Assembly (NCBI GenBank): GCA_963789825.1
Contig: CAWBME010000011.1
Location: 124,001-188,000, forward strand
Reading direction: 5' to 3'
DNA from: PFL42 sp963789825
GTDB taxonomy: Bacteria; Chloroflexota; Anaerolineae; Anaerolineales; E44-bin32
DNA: 64,000 bases
The position numbers were made by a program, and so were the translations under genes. Shown here in pieces: positions 37,407 through 45,511 of this stretch; position 1 is the stretch's first letter; each line of letters opens with the position of its first letter. The notes beneath the pieces were generated by a model. The model worked only from the letters and a program-made list of their open reading frames with translations, did not search any database and was not told the origin of the DNA.

Positions 37407-37859
37407 CTACTCCCGGCGGCCTAGGCGCAGGTCGAAGTCGGTCTGCGAGCGGGCATAGCGCGTCGACATTAAAGGCGAGGAGATCACGAAATCGGCGGTG
37501 GCCCGGTTGCAGGCCGTCGGGATGTTGTACAACACGGCGATGCGTAGCAGGGCTTTGATGTCCGGGTCGTGGGGCAGCGGCTCCAAGGGGTCCCAGAAGA
37601 AGATCAACAGATCGATATCCCCTTCGGCGATGCGGGAACCGATCTGTTGGTCACCCCCGAGGGGACCGCTCAGCAGGCGGGTCACCGGCAGGTCGAGCGC
37701 CTCGCTCACCCGGCGCCCCGTGGTCCCGGTGCTGAGCAGGTCATGCTCGGCCAGCGAACCGCGGTTGTAGAGCGCCCATTCCAGCAGATCATCCTTGCGA
37801 TTGTCGTGCGCCACCAGCGCGATCCGCTTGCGCTCCGTCATCTGTATCGCCGTGTCCAT
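37407..37859 (-). CDS. mgsA: Methylglyoxal synthase
   Basis: This 150-residue cytosolic enzyme turns dihydroxyacetone phosphate into methylglyoxal and phosphate. The N-terminal IALVAHDNRKDDLLEWA, the phosphate-binding STGTTG, SGPLGGDQQIG, the catalytic-Asp segment DIDLLIFFWDPLE, PHDPDIKALLRIA with the conserved His, and TACNRATADFVISS all match the family closely. The start is taken at 37859 (MDTAIQMTERKRIAL); the upstream frame has no family similarity. It follows the OsmC gene by 34 bases on the same strand. In E. coli methylglyoxal detoxification is tied to K+ efflux, which is of interest beside the K+ region, but a link here is only inferred. Confidence 0.93.
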   Translation of the reverse strand: MDTAIQMTERKRIALVAHDNRKDDLLEWALYNRGSLAEHDLLSTGTTGRRVSEALDLPVTRLLSGPLGGDQQIGSRIAEGDIDLLIFFWDPLEPLPHDPDIKALLRIAVLYNIPTACNRATADFVISSPLMSTRYARSQTDFDLRLGRRE

Positions 37860-37893
37860 TTCATTCCACCCTTGCCGCCAGCGTGGCGGCCAC

Positions 37894-38298
37894 TTAGACC
37901 TGTCCCGCAGACCGGGTCGAAATCGAGAACTCCGGCGGCTGGGCCAGGTGCTTCTTGACGGCACACTGCTCCGCCGACCGGATCAGCGCCGGCAGGTACT
38001 TCTCCGGGAAGCCCTGTGGCACCTCGATCACGATCTCCACCTGCTCGACCATGCCCGTCGCCCGGTTGGACTCGGCCCGCTGCACCAGGCGCACACCCTC
38101 GGTGGGGATGCCTCGCTGCCGCAGGAACCCCAGTACGTAGATGCCGGCACAGGTCGCGATGGAGGCCAGGAACATGTGGAACGGCGTTGGGGCAGAACCC
38201 TCACCGCCGCCTTGCGGCGGCTGGTCGGTACGCACCACATAGGGCCCGAAAGCAGCCTCGACCTTGGCGCCTCCTGGAAAGCTTACCTGCATCTCCAT
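37894..38298 (-). CDS. OsmC-like redox protein
   Basis: This 134-residue OsmC/Ohr-type protein starts at the ATG at 38298 after GTGGAGG. The two redox-active Cys residues are Cys50 (SIATCAGIYVL) and Cys112 (SAEQCAVKKHL). The family reduces organic hydroperoxides or related electrophiles with dithiol donors. The domain pattern PTPFHMFLASIATC is nearer to the YhfA/OsmC branch than to Ohr. It is the first gene of a likely two-gene unit with methylglyoxal synthase, which suits a role in electrophile stress. Confidence 0.85.
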   Translation of the reverse strand: MEMQVSFPGGAKVEAAFGPYVVRTDQPPQGGGEGSAPTPFHMFLASIATCAGIYVLGFLRQRGIPTEGVRLVQRAESNRATGMVEQVEIVIEVPQGFPEKYLPALIRSAEQCAVKKHLAQPPEFSISTRSAGQV

Positions 38299-38540
38299 GC
38301 ACGTTCCTCCACAAGGTGTCCTCGGCCCGGTGCGCGGCTTGCACCGCCAGCGGGCCGGCGCGCCTCCGATTGTATTCGCGATCGGGCGCCGCGGCAGGCC
38401 GCCCTTGCTCACCTTCTGGATATACCGTGTCCAATTGCCGCATCGGCTATACCGGGGGATCAGCGGGCGAGCCCACGCCCCGCCGGGGTCGAGCACACTG
38501 CCCTTGCGAGAGCGAGGGACTTCTGCACCCGGCTAAGAAC

Positions 38541-38572
38541 ACAGCACCGGGGTTCCATCTACCCGGTGCTGT
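38541..38572 (-). terminator. Hairpin downstream of the FHA gene
   Basis: A perfect 11-base stem (ACAGCACCGGG and its complement) with a ten-base loop begins 39 bases past the FHA stop on the minus strand and is followed by GTTCTT. The rest of the 312-base gap 38299-38610 shows nothing else that I can interpret. Confidence 0.55.
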
Positions 38573-38610
38573 TCCGTGGAGGGCCGTGCGCAGCGCGCCA
38601 GCCGGCTGGC

Positions 38611-39186
38611 TCAGAACCCGAGCAAGCGCAGCGGTGCGTAGAGGATGTCGGGGAAGAAGCTGTCCATGAAGAGCAGGAACACCACGCAGGTCACGATCAA
38701 CACCAGGCACCCGCAGCCGGCCATCACCCAGGAACGTCGGCTGGTGGGCTTGGCCTCGTCGGTGGGGATGCCGGCGGGGGTCGGCGGCGGAGGCGGAGGC
38801 GGCGAGGCATAGACCTGCGGACGCGGGGGCGGCGGCGCCGGCCGGGCGGCCTGGGCCATGACCGTGGCCGCAGCCTCGGGGGTGAGCGCGTCGAAGGTCA
38901 CGGTGACGTCCTCCCCGAAACCCAGGAGGTTGCCCGCCGCCAAAGCGCGGGCGGTCACCAGTCGCTCCCCGTTGACAAAGCTGCCGTTGGTCGAGCCGAG
39001 GTCTTCCAGGATGTAGCCGGCCGGAGTGCGCGTCAGCCGGGCGTGCTGTCGCGAGACCTCTGGGTCGCCCAGCACGATGTCGTTGGTGACATCCCGGCCC
39101 AACAGGGTGACATCCTTGGTCAAGTCAAAGACCAAGCCCGGATTCGGGCCGGTGCGAACAATCAACCGATGAGTGGGAGCCGCCAT
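38611..39186 (-). CDS. FHA-domain protein with C-terminal membrane helix
   Basis: This is a 191-residue protein. Residues 8-100 form a forkhead-associated domain with the phospho-Thr-binding pattern TLLGRDVTNDIVL, VSRQHARLTR and LEDLGSTNGSFVNGERL. A Pro-rich linker (about residues 118-150) leads to one membrane helix (WVMAGCGCLVLIVTCVVFLLF) near the C-terminus. The FHA domain would face the cytoplasm and recruit a Thr-phosphorylated partner to the membrane. No Ser/Thr kinase gene is in the window. The last residues are hydrophobic (LYAPLRLLGF) and could re-enter the membrane. Confidence 0.88.
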   Translation of the reverse strand: MAAPTHRLIVRTGPNPGLVFDLTKDVTLLGRDVTNDIVLGDPEVSRQHARLTRTPAGYILEDLGSTNGSFVNGERLVTARALAAGNLLGFGEDVTVTFDALTPEAAATVMAQAARPAPPPPRPQVYASPPPPPPPTPAGIPTDEAKPTSRRSWVMAGCGCLVLIVTCVVFLLFMDSFFPDILYAPLRLLGF

Positions 39187-39903
39187 GATCGCATCCTCCA
39201 GATGAGGCCCTTGATGGTGGAAGTGTAATGGCCGATCCGGCCGAAGTCAACCGGGCGTGTGGGTCCTGCGGGCGTTGACTGGCGCTTGATCGTACTCGGC
39301 GCCCGGCGAAAGGGGCAAAGCCGCAGGGGCCTCGAGGCTGCTTCCGGGTTCGCCTGCTTGCCCTGCCGGCTACCCCCTCGATCTGGCGTTCTGCAGGCGC
39401 AGCCCGTTGCAGCCGGCGTCCATCCCCTGACCGAGCATCTCCCGTCCGGGCAGGGGTACGCCCCCCCTGTCTCCTTCCGCTGGGCCCACGCTCTTGACCG
39501 GCGCAGGTTGAGTCGCCCGATTGGGGCCCTGCGTTTCTCGGAGCAGCAGCTTGCCAGCCGTGCCCTGCCGAGGGGCGGAGCGAGCCCTGAGCGCATCGGC
39601 GGCGGAAGGCCATCAACAACACCGGCAGGGGCCCTCTCTCCCTGCGGCGGGCGGCACGGTTCTGCGGTGTGGGCCTCATTTGGGCGGCGCCGTCAGGAGG
39701 TCCTCGCCAGGGATGGAAGAGCAAGAGCGCAGCGTTGAGGCCGGAGGACCCACCGATGGGCGATCCTGCGTTCTTGGGCCTACGTGCACCCAGAGCCACC
39801 ACCGGGGATCCTCGGCCTGCAGGCAGGTTGTCCGGATGGCGTCCTGTCCTATAATTGCCCTGACGTCCGCTGGGCGGGAAGTCTCCCAGCTCGCCAGGCT
39901 GCG
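39187..39903. other. 717-base gap without a convincing gene
   Basis: The gap lies between the divergent FHA and NERD-like genes. It contains several open frames of 60-160 codons on both strands, but all have the arginine-, proline- and cysteine-rich composition of chance frames in GC-rich DNA, and none has a good start. No perfect repeat with the other elements in the window was seen. Promoters for both flanking genes must lie here; tataattg near 39850, some 50 bases before the next start, is a possible -10. Confidence 0.4.
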
Positions 39904-40746
39904 ATGAAGGTCATCGACAAATCTGAGTTCCGCAATGCGGATGGCAACATCGGCATCCAGAACCGCCTGCAGGGCACGCTGCGCTTCGGCGCGGGCTGGT
40001 ACGGGATGATGCAGGCTCAGACCCAGCTCACCCAACGGCTGAGCCGAACCCTGAGCGGCGAGTACGCCATGATGCGCAACTACGTCATCCCAGGGATCTC
40101 CGACCCGCTGCCGATGACTCTGATCGGGCCGCAGGGCGTCTGGCTGATCCTGCCGAGCGCGATCACCGGCGTTTTCCGCGCCCAAGAAGGCGAGTGGCTG
40201 CACTACAACTCGCGCGGCCAGCAGTTCACCCGGCACAAGCCCAACCTGCAGGCCACGGCGATCGCCATGGCCCAGACACTGCTGCATTTCATCCAGGCCC
40301 AGGGCTACGGCCTCCCCGAAGTCGCGCCGGTGCTGATGTTCAGCAATGTGCGCGCTCACGTGGACAGCGTCAACCCCACAGCCCGGGTCGTGGTTGCCGA
40401 CGCCGTCGACCACTTCGCCGGCACGATCCTGCTGCAGCAGGCGATCATGGACGGCGAGGACATCGGTTTGCTGGTCAAGGCGCTCAGCGATCCCCCCAAG
40501 CCAGCCGAGGCACTCGCCCCGCTGCCAGTGTCGGCCGCCGTGGAGCTGCCGCCCGCCAAAGCCTGGGAACAGACAAGCGGCACCGCTCTACAGCCAACCC
40601 GCAAGGTCAAGTTGCGCAAGCGCCCGCGGCGCCATGGCGGGATGACGGTCGCCCAATGGATCACCCTCGCCGTTCTGGCAACCCTGGCGCTGATCATGCT
40701 TGCGGCCCTGGCCGCGGTCGTGCTGGGAGACCTGTCCGGCGGCTAG
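39904..40746 (+). CDS. NERD-like domain protein with C-terminal membrane helix
   Basis: This is a 280-residue protein of unknown function. The middle part (PMTLIGPQGVWLILPSAITG, then GEWLH) resembles the beta-hairpin core of NERD-type nuclease-related domains, in which a VGPxGVFVIEVK-like strand carries catalytic residues. Here the acidic and Lys residues of that strand are not evident, so nuclease activity is doubtful. Residues about 215-245 are basic (RKVKLRKRPRRHGG), and one membrane helix (WITLAVLATLALIMLAALAAVVL) ends the protein. The bulk would be cytosolic and tethered to the membrane. It is 18 bases upstream of the GT2 gene. Confidence 0.55.
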   Translation: MKVIDKSEFRNADGNIGIQNRLQGTLRFGAGWYGMMQAQTQLTQRLSRTLSGEYAMMRNYVIPGISDPLPMTLIGPQGVWLILPSAITGVFRAQEGEWLHYNSRGQQFTRHKPNLQATAIAMAQTLLHFIQAQGYGLPEVAPVLMFSNVRAHVDSVNPTARVVVADAVDHFAGTILLQQAIMDGEDIGLLVKALSDPPKPAEALAPLPVSAAVELPPAKAWEQTSGTALQPTRKVKLRKRPRRHGGMTVAQWITLAVLATLALIMLAALAAVVLGDLSGG

Positions 40747-40764
40747 CCGGCGGGTTGGTGGAGC

Positions 40765-41502
40765 TTGCGGCCCTTCCTGTCGATCATCATTCCGGCGCTG
40801 AACGAGGAGAGTCGGCTCCCGGCCAGCCTGGACAGCATCCTCACCTTCCTGCACTCGCAGCCTTTCCAGGCCGAGGTGCTGGTTGTCGACAACGGCAGCC
40901 ACGACGGGACCTACGCGCTGGCCCGGTCGTACGCCGAGCACGATCCAAAGCTGAGGGTGTTGCTGGAACCCCGGCGCGGCAAGGGTGCGGCCGTACGCTG
41001 CGGCATGCTGGCCGCCGGGGGTGAATACCGCTTCATCGCCGACGCCGATCTGTCCATGCCGATCGAACAGGTGCTGCGTTTCCTGCCGCCGCAGCTTTCC
41101 GGAGCGGACATCGCCATCGCCTCGCGCGAGGCCCCCGGGGCGGTGCGCTATGGTGAGCCGCCTCATCGTCACCTGATCGGGAGAGGCTTCAATCTGCTCG
41201 TCCGCCTGCTGGCGGTCCCCGGCTTCCAGGACACCCAGTGCGGTTTCAAGGCGTTTCGCGAGGAGGTGGCCAACGACCTCTTCCAGGTGCAGCGGCTCGA
41301 CGGATGGACCTTCGACGTCGAGGTGCTGTTCATCGCCCTGCGGCGCGGCTACCGCATCGCCGAGGTGCCGATCCCTTGGTACTACAACCCCGGGAGCCGG
41401 GTGCGCGTGCTGAAGGACTCGGTCAGCATGCTGCGCGACCTGTTCCTCATCCGCCGCCTGTGGAAGCAGGGCGCGTACGCAACGGGAGTGCGGCGTGAGT
41501 AG
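40765..41502 (+). CDS. GT2 glycosyltransferase, dolichyl-phosphate-glucose-synthase-like
   Basis: This 245-residue GT-A enzyme of family 2 starts at TTG (40765) after GGTGGAGC; no ATG is better placed. The N-terminus FLSIIIPALNEESRLPASLD and the nucleotide-sugar site VVDNGSHDGT are followed by RRGKGAAVRCGM, the metal-binding DADLSMP and the acceptor region DTQCGFKAF...WTFDVEVLFIALRRGYRIAEVPI. This pattern is typical of ALG5/DPM1-like enzymes that load a hexose onto a polyprenyl phosphate. It has no membrane helix. It could supply lipid-linked sugar for glycan building, possibly for the oligosaccharyltransferase at 11942-14014, but that link is speculative. Its stop overlaps the rnhB start. 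Confidence 0.85.
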   Translation: MRPFLSIIIPALNEESRLPASLDSILTFLHSQPFQAEVLVVDNGSHDGTYALARSYAEHDPKLRVLLEPRRGKGAAVRCGMLAAGGEYRFIADADLSMPIEQVLRFLPPQLSGADIAIASREAPGAVRYGEPPHRHLIGRGFNLLVRLLAVPGFQDTQCGFKAFREEVANDLFQVQRLDGWTFDVEVLFIALRRGYRIAEVPIPWYYNPGSRVRVLKDSVSMLRDLFLIRRLWKQGAYATGVRRE

Positions 41503-42190
41503 CCTTCCCGACCTGCGCCACGAGCGTGCCCTTTGCCGTCGGGGCTGCCGTCTTGTCGTCGGTATCGACGAGGTGGGGCGAGGCGCGTGGGCGGGGCCGG
41601 TCGTGGCGGCCGCCGTGGGCCTGCCCCTGGAAAGCCGTCAGCTTCGCCGCCTGCTGCGCGGCGTGCGTGACTCCAAGCAAATGTCGCCGATCGAGCGCCG
41701 GGACTGGGAGCCGCGCATCCGACAGATCGCTTGGGGATGTTCCGTCGGCGAAGCCAACGTTGAGGAGATCGACACCCTGGGGATTGTCCCGGCAACCCGG
41801 CTGGCCATGCTGCGTGCCGCAACGGGGCTGCTGCCCTCGCCCGACGGCCTGCTGATCGACTACCTCCAGCTTCCCGACCTCCAACTGCAGCAAGTGGCGC
41901 TCAAGTTCGGCGACCAGCGCTCGCTCTCGATCGCGGCCGCTTCGGTGGTGGCCAAGGTGCACCGTGATCGCCTGATGGTCGAACTCGGCCGCCGTCATCC
42001 CGGCTATGGTCTAGCCGACAACAAAGGCTACGGCACCGCGGCCCACCGCGCCGGGCTGGACCAGCAGGGTCCATGCGTTGTCCATCGCCGGAGCTTCGCA
42101 CCAGTCGCCGGCCTCCTTGATGTGACGCTAAGCTGGCCTGCAGCCCAAGGTGCGAAGCTGGGCAACTCGCGGCTGATGAAGATCGCTTGA
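41495..42190 (+). CDS. rnhB: Ribonuclease HII
   Basis: This 231-residue endonuclease cuts the RNA strand of RNA-DNA hybrids and single ribonucleotides in DNA. The first metal-binding pair is Asp25-Glu26 in VVGIDEVGRGAWAGPVV. GVRDSKQMSPIERRDWE, the third acidic site in LLIDYLQLPD and ASVVAKVHRDRLM, and the C-terminal HPGYGLADNKGYGTAAH are all RNase HII marks. The GTG start at 41495 overlaps the glycosyltransferase stop by eight bases, so it is translated by coupling. The last 30 residues go beyond the usual family end and are not conserved in type. Confidence 0.95.
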   Translation: MSSLPDLRHERALCRRGCRLVVGIDEVGRGAWAGPVVAAAVGLPLESRQLRRLLRGVRDSKQMSPIERRDWEPRIRQIAWGCSVGEANVEEIDTLGIVPATRLAMLRAATGLLPSPDGLLIDYLQLPDLQLQQVALKFGDQRSLSIAAASVVAKVHRDRLMVELGRRHPGYGLADNKGYGTAAHRAGLDQQGPCVVHRRSFAPVAGLLDVTLSWPAAQGAKLGNSRLMKIA

Positions 42191-42283
42191 TGGCCCCTCC
42201 CGGCTGGGATCGGGTCATCGCTTGTGGGTCCGCCCTGGCTGCGTCAACCGGGGGTTGATCCAACTCCGAGCGGAGCGCACATC

Positions 42284-44441
42284 GTGTCGCTGTCGAAGTT
42301 CTTCTCTCCCCGCTCTGTCGCCGTGATCGGCGCATCGACCGATCCCGGCAAGCTCGGCCACGCCGTCCTGCACAACCTGGTTCACGGCGGTTTCTGCGCC
42401 GACGGGCGAAAGGTCTACCCGATCAATCCCAAGGCCACATCGATCCTCGGCCAGGCCGCCTTCCCAACGGTCGAAGCCGTTCCGGACCCGATCGATCTGG
42501 CGGTGATCGTGGTCCCTTACCTGCGCGTGCTCGATGCACTGAAGACCTGCACCCGCAAGCAGATCCCCGCTGTCGTGATCATCACCGCCGGGTTCCGCGA
42601 GGCCGGTCTGGCCGGGCTGGAGCGCGAGCAGGAGGTGCTCGATCTGGCACGCCAGAACGGGATCCGGCTGATCGGCCCGAACTGCCTGGGCGTGATCGAC
42701 ACCAACACACCGCTCAACGCTTCGTTCTCCGCTGGCACGCCGCCTTCGGGCCCAATGGGGTTCATGTCGCAGTCAGGAGCGCTGGGAACGGCCATTCTGG
42801 ACTGGGCGCAGGCCGGGCGGCTGGGCCTGAGCAAGTTCGTTTCGCTCGGCAACAAGGCGGACGTCAGCGAGATCGACCTGCTCGAAGACTGGGGCAAGGA
42901 CGACCGCACGCGGGTGATCCTGTGCTACATCGAGGGCGTGCCCGACGGCCAGGCCTTCATCGACGTTGCCCGGCGCACTGCGAAGAAGAAACCGATCGTG
43001 GCCATCAAGTCCGGCGTGACGCAGGGTGGCGCCCGGGCGGTATCGTCCCACACCGGATCGTTGGCCGGCTCGGAGCAGGCTTACCAGGCCGCCTTCCGCC
43101 AGGCGGGCATCGTGCGCGCCGACACGCTCGAGGACTTGTTCGACTACGCCATTGGCTTCGGCTACCTGCCGCCACTGCGCGGCGACCGCGTGGCGATTGT
43201 CACCAACGCCGGCGGTCCGGGCATATTGGCTACTGACGCCCTGGAGCGGGCGGGGCTCAGCCTGGCACGCTTCACGCCCGAGACTTCTGGCCGCCTTGAA
43301 ACAGGGCCTGCCCGACGCCAGCTCCGCCTCCAACCCGGTCGACGTGCTGGGCGATTCCCGTTCGGACCGCTACCGCTTCGCCTTGGAGCGAGTGGTAGCC
43401 GACTCGAACGTCGACGCCCTGCTGGTCATCCTGACGCCTCAGGCAATGACCGAGATCGAGCCCACGGCGCAGGTGGTGATCGATCTTGCGGCTGCGGCGA
43501 CGATCCCGGTGATTGCCTGCTTCATGGGCGAATCCCGCGTGGCACCGGCGGCGGCGATGTTCGCAGCCCGTCACCTGCCCAACTTTCCCTTCCCCGAACG
43601 GGCGGCTTCGGTCCTCAAGGCGATGAGCACGTATCGCCAGTTTGCCGCCGAGCCGCTCCCGGAATTCGAGCGCTTCGCGATCGATGGCGCCGCCATCCGC
43701 CAGGTGTTCGACCGCGTGCGGGCCGAGGGGCGAGTCGCCATCGGCGATGCCGAAGCGCGCGACATCCTCACCGCCTGCGGCCTGACCATTCCGCCTTCGG
43801 AGTTGGCCGAGTCGCCGGAACAAGCGGCCGAGATCGCGAGCCGGATCGGCTTTCCGGTGGTGCTCAAGATCGCCTCGCCGGACATCCTGCACAAGACGGA
43901 CGTCGGCGGGGTGAAGGTCGGTCTCGAAACCCCCAGCGACGTGCGCGACGCCTTCGACCTGATCACCTACCGCGCCCACCGCTACTTGCCGGATGCGCGG
44001 CTGTGGGGCTGCCTGGTGCAGAAGATGGCTCCGCCGGGGATCGAGGTGCTGCTGGGCATGAACCGCGATCCGCAGTTCGGGCCGCTGGTCACTGTCGGCC
44101 TGGGCGGGATCTTCGTCGAGATCTTGAAGGACGTCGCCTTCCGCGTGGCGCCGTTCGCCCGAGGCGAGGCCGAGCAGATGCTGACCGAAATCCGCGCCCG
44201 GGCGGTGCTTGACGGTGTGCGCGGCAAGCCGCCGGCCGACAAACCAGCGCTGGTCGAGGCGTTGCTGAGGATCAGCCAACTGGTGTCCGAGTTCCCGGAG
44301 ATCTCCGAGCTCGACATCAATCCATTCATCGCTTATGAGGCTGGCAGCGGCGGCATCGCCATCGACATGCGTTTGGTGCTGGCCTCCGACGATCACCCTA
44401 AGGAGCACGCCATAGCCGGCCTGCGCAGGAGTGAAGCATGA
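42284..44441 (+). CDS. acdA: ADP-forming acetate-CoA ligase, fused alpha-beta (one frame break)
   Basis: This enzyme of about 719 residues makes ATP from ADP and phosphate while turning acyl-CoA into acid. The GTG start at 42284 follows GAGCGGAG. The order is CoA-binding Rossmann domain (FSPRSVAVIGASTDPGKLGH), the Succ-CoA-ligase-like flavodoxin domains with phospho-His256 in SSHTGSLAG, and the beta ATP-grasp half (GFPVVLKIASPDILHKTDVGGV, VLLGMNRDPQFGPLVTVGLGG, ELDINPF). The frame breaks near 43287 in the alpha half. Known ACD enzymes end peptide and sugar fermentation in archaea and anaerobic bacteria. The stop overlaps the next start by four bases. Confidence 0.88.
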
Positions 44442-45511
44442 AGGCGCTCTATGTGACTTCGGTTGAGCACTACATCGGCAAGACCGGGTTGTGCCTGGCC
44501 CTCGGCAAGCAAATGCAAGCGGACGGCCATCGGGTGGGATATCTCAAGCCGGTCAGCACCCAGCCCTGGCGCACGCCCGAAGGCGCGTTGGCCGACGAGG
44601 ACGCCGCCTTCGTTCAGAAAGTGCTCGGACTGGAGACTCCTCTGGCGGAGCTGGCGCCGGTCATTGTCACCTCCTCCTTCCTGCGCCAACGGCTCAAGGG
44701 CACGGGAGAGAACGACCTGCTGCAGAAGGTGAAGCGGGCGGCGGCGATGGCAGCCCAGGGCAAGGACGTGCTGCTGCTGGAGGGTGGCTCCAGTTTGCGG
44801 GAGGGCTACGCCATCGGCCTGTCCAACCTGCGCCTGGCGGAGGAACTGGATGCTGCCTCGGTGGTGCTGACCCGTTTCCGGCATGAGATGCAGATCGTCG
44901 ACGACGCCCTCACCGCCCAGCTTCGCCTCGGCCGGCAGCTGCTCGGCGTGATCCTCAACCAGGTGCCCGACGACGCCCTGGCCTTCATTGAGGAGTACGC
45001 CAGGCCGTACCTGGCCTCCCAGGGCATGCCCATCCTGGGCATCCTGCCATCCATCCCGATGCTCTCGGCCTTGAGCGTGGGAGAGCTGGTCTTGATCCTC
45101 AAGGCCGAGGTGCTGACCCGCGAGTACAACCCCGATGCGCTGTGTGAGCGCTTCACCATCGGCGCGATGACGGTGGATGCCGCCATCTCCCGCTTTCGCC
45201 GCCAGAAGAACAAAGCCGTGATCACCGGCGGCGATCGGGAGGACATCATGCTGGCCGCCCTGGAGACCTCCACTCGCGTCCTGATCCTCACCGGCAACCT
45301 CCACCCCAGCCCGCTGATCATCCAGCAGGCGGAGGCGCTCGACGTGCCGATCCTCCTGGTCAAAGACAACACCATGGAGACGCTGAATGCCATCGAGCGC
45401 GTCTATGGTAAGACGCCGCTCGGCGCGCCGGAGAAGCTGGAGGCGTTCATTCAGTTGACGCGCGAGCACGTCAACATGAGCGCCATCTATCAGGGGATGG
45501 GGCTGGCCTAG
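44438..45511 (+). CDS. Phosphotransacetylase N-terminal-like protein (AAA_26 plus DRTGG domain)
   Basis: This 357-residue protein resembles the regulatory N-terminal half of long phosphate acetyltransferases but has no catalytic PTA domain. Residues 1-205 form a BioD-like P-loop fold with VEHYIGKTGLCLALGKQMQ as the nucleotide loop. Residues about 215-325 form a DRTGG domain (AMTVDAAISRFRRQKNKAVITGGDREDIML). Such standalone proteins often sit beside acetyl-CoA synthetases and are thought to tune acetate metabolism. It is translationally coupled to the ADP-forming ligase by an ATGA overlap. A catalytic activity is not established. Confidence 0.82.
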   Translation: MKALYVTSVEHYIGKTGLCLALGKQMQADGHRVGYLKPVSTQPWRTPEGALADEDAAFVQKVLGLETPLAELAPVIVTSSFLRQRLKGTGENDLLQKVKRAAAMAAQGKDVLLLEGGSSLREGYAIGLSNLRLAEELDAASVVLTRFRHEMQIVDDALTAQLRLGRQLLGVILNQVPDDALAFIEEYARPYLASQGMPILGILPSIPMLSALSVGELVLILKAEVLTREYNPDALCERFTIGAMTVDAAISRFRRQKNKAVITGGDREDIMLAALETSTRVLILTGNLHPSPLIIQQAEALDVPILLVKDNTMETLNAIERVYGKTPLGAPEKLEAFIQLTREHVNMSAIYQGMGLA

